Shown here in pieces: positions 23,847 through 33,145 of a stretch of 64,000 nucleotides of DNA. The notes under the pieces were generated by a model that saw only the letters and a list, made by a program, of their open reading frames with translations, had not been told where the DNA came from and searched no databases. The DNA is from JAJCYL01 sp965206015. Lineage in GTDB: Bacteria; Bacteroidota; Bacteroidia; Cytophagales; Cyclobacteriaceae. Within the stretch, counting starts at the first letter, position 1; every line of letters starts with the position of its first letter. Location of the stretch: contig CBDBIW010000015.1 in assembly GCA_965206015.1 (NCBI GenBank), positions 558,001 through 622,000 of the forward strand, given 5' to 3'. A program made the translations under genes and the position numbers.

Positions 23847-24863
23847 CTAATTTACCCGAAGACGCCTCCCAACTCTTAGGATAGTTTTACGAGAGATTCC
23901 ATTCAATCGGCATAAAGTGCTCACAGGAACTCCATACCACATAGCAACATGACTCAAGGTATCACCACTTTTAATCCTGTGGTATCTCATTTTCCTCGCT
24001 TCAATTAAATAAGAAAAAGTTGCCGGGTTGACTTCAAAACTGGCGGAGATCAAACTATCCCCGTCAAAGTCGTGCATAGTACTCGGATCAATTGCATTCC
24101 CCTGATACCTCACTTCAAAGTGAAGATGTGATCCGGTACTTCTACCACTGTTACCACCAAGTCCTATTAGCTCGCCAGCCTTCACTTCCTGGCCGACAAT
24201 TACCTTCCTTTTTGACAAATGTCCGTACAATGTTTCCAGGCCGTTATAATGTCGTACCAAAATGTAATTGCCATAACCATATCGGTCATATTGTGCCATA
24301 CGAACTATGCCATCGAACGCAGAACTAACAGTATCCCCGATTTGTAGCTTTAAATCGGTCCCATAATGCCATCTCGACCTTCGTAATCCGAATGGTGAAG
24401 TAACGTAGGTATTGGTTATAGGCATGCTCCAACCCAAATCATGCTGGCAGTCAAAAAGGGGAATACTAAGTGTATCAACGAATTTCTCTCCATCCAAGTC
24501 ATACGGATTGACCTTCCTGGAATCCCAAATATTATAATAATCGTCAAGAGCGAGCCATAGGCTGTCAATTTCGAGATTATCTGTTACCTGAACGGGTACT
24601 CCATATTCCCTGAAAAACAATTCCTTGCCAGCAATTTCATCTGAGATCTCTTTATTCAAATAGGTGTCTAAGTCCAGGTCAAAATAGGAAGTAGAATCAA
24701 ATTCATACTGATAGGCAAGTAGTCCGGGACTCAACCTAATTACTGATTCTTCCTTAGTTTTTTGCTTGAAAAGTTTGCCAAAAAACCCAACTTGCTTCTG
24801 GGCCAATAAAGGCCCGGAAATAATCATCAGAAGTGCGAAGCCTAATACTTTATTTTTACTCAT
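23847..24863 (-). CDS. M23 metallopeptidase with C-terminal LysM
   Basis: A cell-wall endopeptidase acting in the periplasm. I start at ATG 24861-24863 (MSKNKVLGFALLMIISGPLL), giving 338 residues with a signal peptide; the TTG 18 bases upstream would overlap trxB. The LytM domain has the zinc ligands in SRWHYGTDLKLQIGD and GSHLHFEVRYQG, with the expected YILVRHYNGLETLYGHLSK between. The LysM domain YHRIKSGDTLSHVAMWYGV at the end binds peptidoglycan. It begins 7 bases after the trxB stop, so cotranscription is possible though functionally unrelated. Confidence 0.92.
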   Translation of the reverse strand: MSKNKVLGFALLMIISGPLLAQKQVGFFGKLFKQKTKEESVIRLSPGLLAYQYEFDSTSYFDLDLDTYLNKEISDEIAGKELFFREYGVPVQVTDNLEIDSLWLALDDYYNIWDSRKVNPYDLDGEKFVDTLSIPLFDCQHDLGWSMPITNTYVTSPFGLRRSRWHYGTDLKLQIGDTVSSAFDGIVRMAQYDRYGYGNYILVRHYNGLETLYGHLSKRKVIVGQEVKAGELIGLGGNSGRSTGSHLHFEVRYQGNAIDPSTMHDFDGDSLISASFEVNPATFSYLIEARKMRYHRIKSGDTLSHVAMWYGVPVSTLCRLNGISRKTILRVGRRLRVN

Positions 24864-24870
24864 CCTGATA

Positions 24871-25812
24871 CTAGACAGCAACCTCTTTGGCCGCTAAAAA
24901 TCTTTCGGCATCAAGTGCACCCATACAACCTGACCCAGCCGCAGTCACTGCTTGTCTGTAAACGTGGTCTTGTGCATCGCCAGTGGCAAACACACCTTCA
25001 ATATTAGTTTTAGATGTTCCAGGAATGGTTTTGATATAGCCATTTTCATCCATATCAAGGTAATCACTAAAAATATCAGTGTTTGGTTGGTGACCAATCG
25101 CAGTAAAGAATCCCTGGATTGGAATCTCCTTCTTTTCACCTGTAACATTGTTCACCACCCTCATGCCATTCACCTCTTCCTCTCCCAAAACCTCATCAAC
25201 CTCGGTATTCCAAAGAATTTCGATATTAGGATTATTCATTACACGTTGCTGCATGATCTTGGAAGCTCTCATTTCATCCCTCCTAGCTAACAAATAGACT
25301 TTAGGACACAATTTAGCCAGATAACTTGACTCCTCTGCTGCTGAATCGCCAGCACCGACTACTGCTACTTCCTGACCTTTGAAGAAAAAGCCATCGCAAA
25401 CAGCACAAGCTGAAACTCCTTTTCCATTGAGTCTTTGCTCGGACGGCAACCCAAGCCATTTGGCCGACGCACCCGTAGAGATAATGATAGCTTCTGCGGT
25501 AATCTCATGTTGATCATCCACTATAACCTTGTGGGGATAAGCAGAAAAATCGACGGAGGTAACCATACCACTTCTAATCTCAGAGCCAAATCTTTCAGCC
25601 TGCTTTTGAAAATCAATCATCATCTGTGGTCCGTTGATACCATCGGGATACCCGGGATAGTTTTCAACATCGTTAGTAATGGTTAATTGCCCACCTGGTT
25701 GGCCTCCTTGATATAAGACAGGTATAAATCCTGCCCTGGATGCATAAATGGCTGCTGTAAAACCAGCAGGGCCCGAACCTATAATTAAAACATGAACATT
25801 CTCTTGTGTCAT
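24871..25812 (-). CDS. trxB: Thioredoxin reductase
   Basis: A 313-residue NADPH-dependent flavoenzyme that reduces thioredoxin. The FAD fold is IIGSGPAGFTAAIYASRAG, the redox-active cysteines are in GVSACAVCDGFFFKG (CxxC), the NADPH fold is VAVVGAGDSAAEESSYLAKL, and the C-terminal FAD motif is GVFATGDAQDHVYRQAVTAA. Length and all motifs are intact. It shares a strand with the M23 peptidase downstream and is separated by 140 bases from the sigma factor gene. A bacillithiol-specific reductase would look similar, but the CxxC motif argues for TrxB. Confidence 0.95.
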   Translation of the reverse strand: MTQENVHVLIIGSGPAGFTAAIYASRAGFIPVLYQGGQPGGQLTITNDVENYPGYPDGINGPQMMIDFQKQAERFGSEIRSGMVTSVDFSAYPHKVIVDDQHEITAEAIIISTGASAKWLGLPSEQRLNGKGVSACAVCDGFFFKGQEVAVVGAGDSAAEESSYLAKLCPKVYLLARRDEMRASKIMQQRVMNNPNIEILWNTEVDEVLGEEEVNGMRVVNNVTGEKKEIPIQGFFTAIGHQPNTDIFSDYLDMDENGYIKTIPGTSKTNIEGVFATGDAQDHVYRQAVTAAGSGCMGALDAERFLAAKEVAV

Positions 25813-25831
25813 TGATCTCTCTTTTTCGTTG

Positions 25832-25839
25832 CAAATTTA
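25832..25839 (-). promoter_or_regulatory. Possible -7 element of trxB
   Basis: TAAATTTG on the minus strand fits the Bacteroidota TAnnTTTG -7 consensus and ends 19 bases before the trxB ATG. No convincing -33 element was found, so the call is weak. Confidence 0.3.
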
Positions 25840-25954
25840 ACCTGATTCTATTCTTTTTCTAAATCAACTAAAGGCTATGAACAGTACCGCTCGACTAACG
25901 TACGAAATCAATTATAAAAGGATTGGGAATCGGTGGATGTTTTAACCATCTATG

Positions 25955-26827
25955 TCATTCAGGGTGCCCCAAATAAGGTTTTAGTGCCTTACTACGGGAG
26001 GTGTGACGTAATCTGCGAATTGCCTTTTCCTTAATTTGGCGAACTCTTTCCCTGGTAAGTCCAAAATTTTCACCAATTTCCCCAAGAGTCATTGAGTGCT
26101 GTCCATTCAAACCAAAATAAAGTGATATAACATCAGACTCTCGTTGGGTCAAGGTAGATAAAGCTCTTTCTACTTCCTTTCTCAAAGAATCAGTTAATAA
26201 CTTATGGTCTGGAGTGTTTTCTGTAGCGTTTTCGAGTACATCCAGCAGACTATTTTCCTTACCTTGAGCAAAAGGTGCATCTACAGAAATATGATGACCA
26301 CCAATCTTCATGGTATCCATTACATCACTGATTGAAATTTCCAGAACTTCAGCTAACTCTTCTGGAGATGGCTCACGCTCATGTTTTTGCTCTAACTCAG
26401 AAAATGTTTTGGAAATTTTGTTGAGAGATCCTAACCTATTCAATGGTAATCTGACGATGCGAGATTGTTCTGCTAAGGCCTGTAAGATTGATTGTCTGAT
26501 CCACCAAACAGCATATGAAATGAATTTGAACCCTCTGGTCTCGTCAAACCGTTGCGCTGCCTTGATTAATCCGAGGTTACCCTCATTAATCAGGTCACCC
26601 AAAGTCAGTCCTTGATTTTGATACTGTTTAGCCACTGAGACTACGAATCGTAAATTGGCTTTGGTTAGTTTCTCCAAGGCCAACGCATCGCCTCTCTTAA
26701 TTCGTTTAGCAAGTTCAACTTCCTCATCAGCGGTAATCAAGTTCACCCGGCCAATTTCCTGGAGATATTTGTCAAGTGATTGACTCTGCCGGTTGGTGAT
26801 TTGTTTGCTAATCTTTAGTTGTCGCAT
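25955..26827 (-). CDS. rpoD: RNA polymerase primary sigma factor (Bacteroidota type)
   Basis: A 290-residue sigma-70 factor that lacks the long acidic region 1.1 of proteobacterial RpoD, as is normal for Bacteroidota. Region 1.2 is SLDKYLQEIGRVNLITADEE, region 2 includes GLTLGDLINEGNLGLIKAAQ and FDETRGFKFISYAVWWIRQS, and region 4 ends with REDVISLYFG-like TQRESDVISLYFGLNG and LTRERVRQIKEKAIRRLRH, the -35-element helix-turn-helix. It recognises the TTTG/TAnnTTTG promoters of this phylum. It stands alone between trxB and pnp, with an 80-base gap upstream. Confidence 0.95.
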   Translation of the reverse strand: MRQLKISKQITNRQSQSLDKYLQEIGRVNLITADEEVELAKRIKRGDALALEKLTKANLRFVVSVAKQYQNQGLTLGDLINEGNLGLIKAAQRFDETRGFKFISYAVWWIRQSILQALAEQSRIVRLPLNRLGSLNKISKTFSELEQKHEREPSPEELAEVLEISISDVMDTMKIGGHHISVDAPFAQGKENSLLDVLENATENTPDHKLLTDSLRKEVERALSTLTQRESDVISLYFGLNGQHSMTLGEIGENFGLTRERVRQIKEKAIRRLRHTSRSKALKPYLGHPE

Positions 26828-26906
26828 TCGGAGGAGATAATTGGGGTTCTTTTTTTATAAGTCCCGACTAATCTAACCCGAATATTAACTAAATCTTCTG
26901 AGAATC

Positions 26907-29039
26907 TTACTCTTTATTCTCTGGTTTTGGTAGAAGAGCTTTTCTGGACAATCTGTATTTACCCGTCTTCTTGTCAATTTCTACAAGTTTAACGGGCAAT
27001 TCTTCACCAACTTCTAACACTCCGTCCATTTTTTCTACACGTTCCCATTTAATTTCAGAAATATGAAGTAGCCCTTCTTTTCCTGGCATAAATTCGATGA
27101 ATGCGCCAAATGGCATGATGTTTTTTACTTTACCATCATAAGTAGCACCTTCTTCTGGAGTGGCAGCAATATTCTTGATGCGAGTAAGTGCGCTGTCCAT
27201 CGCTTCTTTGGTTAGAGCAAATATGTTAACAACACCTCTTCCGTCAATTTCTTCAATAATGATGGTTGCCCCAGTCTCTCTTTGCATCTCCTGAATAATT
27301 TTTCCTCCAGGTCCAATTACTGCACCGATCATCTCCTTCTCAATGGTAATCTTTACTGAACGAGGAGCGTGTGGCTTAAGGTCAGATCTTGATTCGGTCA
27401 TTGTCTCAGCTATTTTACCGAGGATATGATGACGTCCCTTTTTAGCTTGCTCAAGTGCCTCGGATAGAACATCATAAGATAGCCCGTCAACTTTTATATC
27501 CATTTGGCAGGCTGTAATGCCAGCCTCAGTGCCAGTTACTTTAAAGTCCATATCTCCCAAATGGTCCTCGTCACCGAGAATATCAGAAAGGATTGCATAC
27601 TTACCTGTTTCAGGGTCTGAAATCATTCCCATTGCTATGCCTGAAACAGGTGCCTTAATCTGAATGCCAGCGTCCATTAAAGCCAGAGTTCCTGCACATA
27701 CAGTTGCCATTGAAGATGATCCATTTGATTCAAGGATGTCAGAAACAATACGAATGGTATAAGGATTATCATCACCTGACGGAAGTATATTTTTCAACGC
27801 TCTCATGGCCAGGTTACCATGACCAATCTCTCTTCTACTAGCTCCTCTATTAGGTTTAACTTCACCCGTTGAGAAGCCTGGAAAATTGTAATGCAACATA
27901 AACTTGTTGTAACCCGAAATCATTGCGCTATCAATCATTTGCTCATCTAGCTTGGTACCTAAAGTAACCGTAGTCAGTGCTTGGGTTTCGCCTCTTGTAA
28001 AGACAGCCGAACCATGAGCCGCTGGTAGATAATCAACTTCAGACCAAATAGGCCTTATCTCGTCTAAGTCCCTGCCGTCAATTCTTTTTCTGCTATCTAA
28101 TACAAAATTCCTGATTGCATCTTTATCTACGTCATGAAAATATTTACTTACCAAAGATTGGTCAACCTCGTCTTCTTCACCAAATTGTTCGAGGTACTCA
28201 TCCTGAAGAGCTTGATATTGTTCTTTTCTTTCTTCCTTATTGGTTATGCCCTTCCCTGCTATTTCGTAAAGCTTATCGTAGTATTTTTTGTGAATATCAG
28301 CCTTAAGTTCCTCATCATGTATTTCATGAGAATACTCTCTCTTCTCTTCCTTACCTGTCTCTTTGGTTAACTCTATCTGAGCCTGGCATTGAACCTTGAT
28401 TGCTTCGTGAGCAACTTTGATGGCCTCAAGCATTTCTGCTTCTGAAGCTTCTTTAGCTTCACCTTCGACCATAAGAATATTGTCAATTGATGCTGCTACC
28501 ATTAATTCAAGAATAGCAACTTCCCTTTGCGCAAGTGTCGGATTGATCGCATATTCATTTTCCATCTTTGCTACTCTAACTTCAGAAATTGGACCGTTAA
28601 AAGGAATGTCTGAAACAGATAAGGCAGAAGATGCTGCTAAAGCCGCTAAAGTGTCAGGCTGGACATCCGCATCGGCGGATATCAGGTTTACCATTATTTG
28701 AATGTCCGAATGATAATCATCCGGAAAGAGTGGTCTGATTGCTCTATCGACCAATCGGCAGATAAGCACTTCATAATCTGAAAGTCGTGCCTCTCTTTTT
28801 AAGAAACCTCCTGGTATCTTACCAGCAGATGCAAATTTCTCCTGATAGTCTACCGACATAGGCAAGAAATCGACTCCTTCTTTAGCTTCTTTCCTAGCCA
28901 CAGCAGTAGCTAATAACATGGTGTTGCCCATTCGGACAACAACTGAACCATCAGCCTGTTTTGCTAATTTTCCAGTTTCTATAGTAATCTCTCTGCCGTC
29001 AGGGAGTGAGAATTTTTTTGTAATAAAATCGGGTAACAT
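26907..29039 (-). CDS. pnp: Polyribonucleotide nucleotidyltransferase
   Basis: Phosphorolytic 3'-5' exoribonuclease of RNA decay. I start at ATG 29037-29039 (MLPDFITKKFSLPDGREI), which gives 710 residues, near the 711 of E. coli; the upstream extension in the same frame (MPFTKDAIAACLIF) is not family-like. Two RNase PH domains are present (the second with HYNFPGFSTGEVKPNRGASR and DSDFKVTG-like MDFKVTGTEAGITACQMDIK). A KH domain (MIGAVIGPGGKIIQEMQRET) and an S1 domain (GAFIEFMPGKEGLLHISEI) follow. It is downstream of rpsO, as in many bacteria. Confidence 0.95.
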   Translation of the reverse strand: MLPDFITKKFSLPDGREITIETGKLAKQADGSVVVRMGNTMLLATAVARKEAKEGVDFLPMSVDYQEKFASAGKIPGGFLKREARLSDYEVLICRLVDRAIRPLFPDDYHSDIQIMVNLISADADVQPDTLAALAASSALSVSDIPFNGPISEVRVAKMENEYAINPTLAQREVAILELMVAASIDNILMVEGEAKEASEAEMLEAIKVAHEAIKVQCQAQIELTKETGKEEKREYSHEIHDEELKADIHKKYYDKLYEIAGKGITNKEERKEQYQALQDEYLEQFGEEDEVDQSLVSKYFHDVDKDAIRNFVLDSRKRIDGRDLDEIRPIWSEVDYLPAAHGSAVFTRGETQALTTVTLGTKLDEQMIDSAMISGYNKFMLHYNFPGFSTGEVKPNRGASRREIGHGNLAMRALKNILPSGDDNPYTIRIVSDILESNGSSSMATVCAGTLALMDAGIQIKAPVSGIAMGMISDPETGKYAILSDILGDEDHLGDMDFKVTGTEAGITACQMDIKVDGLSYDVLSEALEQAKKGRHHILGKIAETMTESRSDLKPHAPRSVKITIEKEMIGAVIGPGGKIIQEMQRETGATIIIEEIDGRGVVNIFALTKEAMDSALTRIKNIAATPEEGATYDGKVKNIMPFGAFIEFMPGKEGLLHISEIKWERVEKMDGVLEVGEELPVKLVEIDKKTGKYRLSRKALLPKPENKE

Positions 29040-29100
29040 ATTTTCTGTTGGTATTAATTTAAAAATAAGGCATGCTGCAATTGCATCCTTAGTGAAAGGC

Positions 29101-29131
29101 AAAAAAGGGAATCCTCTGAAGAATTCCCTTT
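29101..29131 (-). terminator. Hairpin with T-run between rpsO and pnp
   Basis: AAAGGGAA (29104-29111) pairs with TTCCCTTT (29124-29131), and on the minus strand the stem is followed by a T-run. It lies 6 bases after the rpsO stop and 62 before the pnp start. It may end most rpsO transcripts or be the processing hairpin common in this region. Confidence 0.65.
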
Positions 29132-29136
29132 AACAA

Positions 29137-29412
29137 TTATTTTCTGATCTTTAATTCAGCGATTATCGCCCTATATCTTTCAATGTCTTTCTTAAACAGG
29201 TAGTCCAGTAGTCTTCTTCTCTTTCCTACAAGTTTCAATAAGCCTCGACGTGTGGCGTGATCTTGCTTATTAGTCTGCAAGTGACCAGTAAGGTGGGTAA
29301 TTCTATGGGTGAACAAAGCAATTTGAGATTCTGCAGACCCTGTGTCGGCAGTAGACTTTGAACGACCATGCTTCTCGAAAATATCCTGCTTGAGTTCTGT
29401 CGTTAAATACAT
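29137..29412 (-). CDS. rpsO: 30S ribosomal protein S15
   Basis: A 91-residue S15 with the expected helices. DTGSAESQIALFTHRITHLT is the 16S rRNA three-way-junction binding face, and NKQDHATRRGLLKLVGKRRR with LLDYLFKKDIERYRAIIAEL completes the fold. Length matches the 88-91 residues normal for the family. pnp follows on the same strand after a hairpin, the widespread rpsO-pnp order. Autoregulation of S15 through its leader is known elsewhere but cannot be judged here. Confidence 0.97.
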   Translation of the reverse strand: MYLTTELKQDIFEKHGRSKSTADTGSAESQIALFTHRITHLTGHLQTNKQDHATRRGLLKLVGKRRRLLDYLFKKDIERYRAIIAELKIRK

Positions 29413-29548
29413 TAGTTAATTTTCCTATTTTCCTAATTAAATCTTTTGTTCTTTTCCTTTTCAATGCGCAAAAGTATGCAGTATTTGTATAATAGCAAAT
29501 AGAAACAGATTCCCAATCCAACCAAAATGTGTTTCCAAGGCATCGGCT

Positions 29549-31147
29549 TTAGGAGACCAGTGCCTTTTTATCAGTCAGTTTGCTCTTCAAACCAATCTTA
29601 AAATTATCCCAGACCACTCTATAAAAATCTGCGTCAAAAAGTCGGGCATCATTTTTGGCCTGCCTTAGAAAATACAGGCCAATTGGAAGCAAAATCAAGT
29701 TTGAAAACCAAACAGCATATTCTGCCTCCATAAAACCCTGTTTAGCCCATTTTTCAGATACAATTGTGAGTACGTAATTGGCAATAAAAAACCCAATGGA
29801 AATGAGTACCGGAAAGCCCAATCCTCCTCTTTTGATAATCGCTCCAAGAGGTGCTCCAATTAAAAACATGGTAAGGCAGGTAAAGGCATAGGCAAATTTT
29901 CTGAACTTTTCAATCACAAAGCGATACATAGTTTTAAGGATTCCATCTATCCTGGTATTTTCCCCAGAAACGGTGTTTTTAGCAAACCTGGACTTATTCA
30001 TTGCAAAGTCAACAACCCTCCGTCTCTCATTCAGGAGTAAAAATGCGGTGATATCTGCAAGTGTGCTATTGCTCAGATTTCCGTCCTCATCAACAGTTAT
30101 TTTAACCGCCGGGGGATCTGAAACTCTTTCATATATTTTGTCTGGCGTTTTTATTCCCGGTGGCTTCACAACGTAAACTGTGGTGTCTTTCTTAAATATA
30201 GATCGGGACAGTTCCATAGGAATAACCAGGCTATCAACCATATGAAGATCAAACATTTTATTGGCCCGCTCATAGGTATTAAACTTCGAAATGCTAACAG
30301 CATCTAGCATTGAATCAATATCGTTCGTCAACTCCCTGATATTTTTCATCGCCTTGTTACTAGAGAAGAGTTCCAGATTCGTTTTGTTCATGTCAAATGA
30401 GGCCAGGCTGAAAACAATCTTCATTTCTTTAAAATCATTCCTGGAAAATTGATTGATAGGTGTTACGTTCACCCTGCCCTTATTTTTGGTTTTCTCTTCA
30501 GAGTTCTGAGTTCCATTGTAGAGCTCCATCATTAGGTACCTGTCATCCATAAATGTGTACATTTTGCAGGAATCTGCTGCAATAACATGCTGATTGCCAT
30601 CAGTCTTGTAATGATTGTAGATAATGACATCTTTCATGGTCATGCCATCAGGCATCTTTTTAGTTACTTTAATACTGTAGTTGGGCAATCCACTATAAAA
30701 CTGGCCTTCTCTGATGTCAAGCGATGGTTTGGTCTGTTTAATGTCCCATAGTAAACTATAAGCTTGCAAATTGGCAAGAGGAACAACATGGTTATTGAAA
30801 TAGAACATTCCAATAGATAGGAAAACCACAAAAATAAAAATTGGTCGTAATGTCCTTAGCAGGGAAATTCCGGAACTTTTTATGGCTGTTAGTTCAAATT
30901 GTTCACCCAAGTCTCCATAAGTCATAAGTGAAGACAGTAAAACACCCAGAGGCATGGCCATGGGAGTGATGTTTATGCTGAAATAAATCATCAATTCTGC
31001 ATATACTGACCATCCCAACCCTTTTCCAACGAAATCATCGAAATATTTGAGCATATGCTGCGTAAGTAAGATGAACACGACGACCAAAAAAGTAAGGAGG
31101 AAGGGTCCGAGAAATGACGATATTATTAGCTTATCTATCTTTTTCAA
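29549..31147 (-). CDS. LptF/LptG-family permease
   Basis: A 532-residue inner-membrane protein of the YjgP/YjgQ family, the permease of the LPS export ABC transporter. Three N-terminal membrane helices begin with IDKLIISSFLGPFLLTFLVV. The cytoplasmic coupling region carries YGDLGEQFELTAIKSSGIS, the family signature after TPMAMPLGVLLSSLM. A long periplasmic jellyroll of about 300 residues follows, then three C-terminal helices (FAYAFTCLTMFLIGAPLGAI). Bacteroidota often have one large version, so F or G cannot be assigned. The 80-base region between it and rpsO holds no gene. Confidence 0.92.
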   Translation of the reverse strand: MKKIDKLIISSFLGPFLLTFLVVVFILLTQHMLKYFDDFVGKGLGWSVYAELMIYFSINITPMAMPLGVLLSSLMTYGDLGEQFELTAIKSSGISLLRTLRPIFIFVVFLSIGMFYFNNHVVPLANLQAYSLLWDIKQTKPSLDIREGQFYSGLPNYSIKVTKKMPDGMTMKDVIIYNHYKTDGNQHVIAADSCKMYTFMDDRYLMMELYNGTQNSEEKTKNKGRVNVTPINQFSRNDFKEMKIVFSLASFDMNKTNLELFSSNKAMKNIRELTNDIDSMLDAVSISKFNTYERANKMFDLHMVDSLVIPMELSRSIFKKDTTVYVVKPPGIKTPDKIYERVSDPPAVKITVDEDGNLSNSTLADITAFLLLNERRRVVDFAMNKSRFAKNTVSGENTRIDGILKTMYRFVIEKFRKFAYAFTCLTMFLIGAPLGAIIKRGGLGFPVLISIGFFIANYVLTIVSEKWAKQGFMEAEYAVWFSNLILLPIGLYFLRQAKNDARLFDADFYRVVWDNFKIGLKSKLTDKKALVS

Positions 31148-31250
31148 TCCAATAGAATATCAATTCGCAAAAATAGTATTAAATCCATCTAACACCGGAT
31201 TGTTGGAATTGCTCTTGATTGCCTAATGAAATAATGAAGATATGGGTTGT

Positions 31251-31649
31251 TTAACCTCCTACGATTTCTCTTAAAGTATGCATGTTGTTTTCCCAAATTT
31301 CATTAATCTCCTCTTCATCGTCGATATCTGAGTAATCAGTAATTTTTACAAAAACAGATTGCGTGAGTTCATTCATCTCCAATCTTATCTCCACCCAGCA
31401 GGGGTCAGTTTCCTCTTCCTCATTGCGAGGAAGAAATTCGAACTTTATGTAATTATTGGTTCGTTGAGAAGCAATTTTTGCAATGTTCTCCTCTCCGTCC
31501 CAAATGAAAGTTAATGTTTTGTCCTGATTGTTAACGTTCACATCGTCCGCGAACCATTGAGAAAGCCCACTTGCAGAAGCAATGTATGGATAAAGCATCT
31601 TTCTTGATGCGTTCACCGGGTATTCCCCTTCGAATGTTATTCTATCCAT
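31251..31649 (-). CDS. START-like (SRPBCC) domain protein
   Basis: A 132-residue protein of the Bet v1/START superfamily. DRITFEGEYPVNASRKMLYP followed by YIASASGLSQWFADDV is the beginning common to AHSA1-like proteins, and KTLTFIWDGEENIAKIASQ, YIKFEFLP and VEIRLEMNELTQSVFVKITD are the beta-sheet. It ends in the helix EINEIWENNMHTLREIV. A ligand-binding or client-binding role is a family property; no catalytic site is expected. Homologues in Bacteroidota sit beside lptF-like genes, as here, with 103 bases between. No regulatory site is recognised. Confidence 0.85.
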   Translation of the reverse strand: MDRITFEGEYPVNASRKMLYPYIASASGLSQWFADDVNVNNQDKTLTFIWDGEENIAKIASQRTNNYIKFEFLPRNEEEETDPCWVEIRLEMNELTQSVFVKITDYSDIDDEEEINEIWENNMHTLREIVGG

Positions 31650-31729
31650 TTAGGAGTTGAATTTTTTTTAAGGTATAATAATTTTCGAAACTCCTCCATA
31701 TTTTTTTGAGAAACTTACATTGTGTGTTT

Positions 31730-32548
31730 TTACTTATAAGTTATCATATCAGAATTGATACGGGCAGCTACTTTTTCAATTAATTGATTATGACCAGAAG
31801 TTATCTCATAATACTTGATCTGAGACACATTGTTTATAAATCTTCCAAATTTCCCGGCAGAAATAACTCTGTCATGTATACCTATATACAGGTAGGTTTG
31901 GATTCCACCACTATTTAATGTGTTTATAATCGCTTGTTCTGAGAATTGCAATTCTTTGTAGGCAGTCCACACGCGGTAGACATGTTCCCTTTTTTCGCTG
32001 GTATCCATATGAAATCGGACAAATTTGATTATTGATTTATCCAATAGCCGGAGGTTTTTTAGAATATCGGCTAATTGGAAATAGACTGAAGGATTTTGTA
32101 CCATAGCCTTAAACAACCATCTAAATGGACCATTCATGGTAACTAGTTTGTACCATTGATTCGTATTGATGCCACCCGGGGCTATGAGGATTACATTGTC
32201 AATTTTTTTGTGAAAAAACTCTAACAGGGTAAATAACATCTTCCCTCCAAGGCTAAAAGCACCCACTGAGAAGCTTTCAATTTGCTCTTTTTTAAAAAAT
32301 TGTTTGAATAAGGCTTCGATGTCCTTCTTTCCAATGGAATCACCTTCTTTCCATGAGCTTTCTCCATGAAGAGGCAGGTCAAAATGGAATACGGTGTATT
32401 CATAGCCTATTTTATTGAGGGGTATAAGATACCCTCCGGATTGACCAAACCCATGAAAGGTCAGGAGGGTTTTGTCTCCCTGACCGTGTTTTTGATAACT
32501 AATTATTGCTTTATCAGATTTAACTAAGCCGGTAATGACTTTGGCCAT
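31730..32548 (-). CDS. Alpha/beta hydrolase
   Basis: I start at ATG 32546-32548 (MAKVITGLVKSDKAIISYQK), 272 residues, because the upstream TTG leaves almost no gap to the deaminase stop. The fold shows LLTFHGFGQSGGYLIPL as the oxyanion loop, SFSVGAFSLGGKMLFTLLEF as the nucleophile elbow (GxSxG variant GAFSLGG, Ser central), YLYIGIHDRVISAGKFGRFI with the acidic residue, and GHNQLIEKVA with the catalytic His. The substrate is unknown. It follows the deaminase gene by 8 bases, so they likely share a transcript. Confidence 0.85.
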   Translation of the reverse strand: MAKVITGLVKSDKAIISYQKHGQGDKTLLTFHGFGQSGGYLIPLNKIGYEYTVFHFDLPLHGESSWKEGDSIGKKDIEALFKQFFKKEQIESFSVGAFSLGGKMLFTLLEFFHKKIDNVILIAPGGINTNQWYKLVTMNGPFRWLFKAMVQNPSVYFQLADILKNLRLLDKSIIKFVRFHMDTSEKREHVYRVWTAYKELQFSEQAIINTLNSGGIQTYLYIGIHDRVISAGKFGRFINNVSQIKYYEITSGHNQLIEKVAARINSDMITYK

Positions 32549-32556
32549 ATCATGTT

Positions 32557-33036
32557 TCAAATCATGTCAGTAATATTGGTAAGATGGCCTTTATATTGTC
32601 GGACATTTACGCCAAATTTTAAAAGAAAGCCAACTCCCTCATCAGATTCCAGCCCTTTGTACTCAGCGTATGATTTTAAGTAGATGATGTCAGTTATTCC
32701 CATGCTGTATATGATTCTTGAACACGCAATACATGGCGAAAGTGTCACGAAAAGCGTCGATCCGGATACGGAAGTACTATTTTTAACCGCATACATGATA
32801 GCATTTTGTTCAGCATGTATGGCTAAATGGCAACTACCCTTTGAATCACGGGCACAACCATCCGGAAACTCTATATCGCAGTTATGGGTGCCTGAAGGTG
32901 GTCCGTTATAGCCAATAGATATAATTCTGGTATCCTTTACCAAAACCGCACCAACATGACGCCTTACACAATGAGAACGTCTGGCCAAGTTGACCGCAAG
33001 CTCCATGTATATATCTTCAAATGCAGGTTTTGACAC
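32557..33036 (-). CDS. Deoxycytidylate-type deaminase (ComEB family)
   Basis: A zinc deaminase that most likely turns dCMP into dUMP. I choose GTG 33034-33036 (MSKPAFEDIYMELAVNLARR) over the TTG 24 bases upstream, because homologues start near this point; both remain possible. The zinc site is HAEQNAIMYAVKNS (HAE) and TLSPCIACSRIIYSMGI (PCxxC). GYNGPPSGTHNCDIEFPDGC holds the extra loop with Cys seen in dCMP deaminases. 160 residues is a usual length. It is the first gene of a pair with the alpha/beta hydrolase. Confidence 0.9.
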   Translation of the reverse strand: MSKPAFEDIYMELAVNLARRSHCVRRHVGAVLVKDTRIISIGYNGPPSGTHNCDIEFPDGCARDSKGSCHLAIHAEQNAIMYAVKNSTSVSGSTLFVTLSPCIACSRIIYSMGITDIIYLKSYAEYKGLESDEGVGFLLKFGVNVRQYKGHLTNITDMI

Positions 33037-33145
33037 TTCAGTTCTTTTATTAAACAGCAAATATCAAATAAAACTCATTATGTCAATGGAAAAAAGACCG
33101 TTTAGCAAAGATCATTTCTAAACATTTCCATTTTGGTCAGTTGAT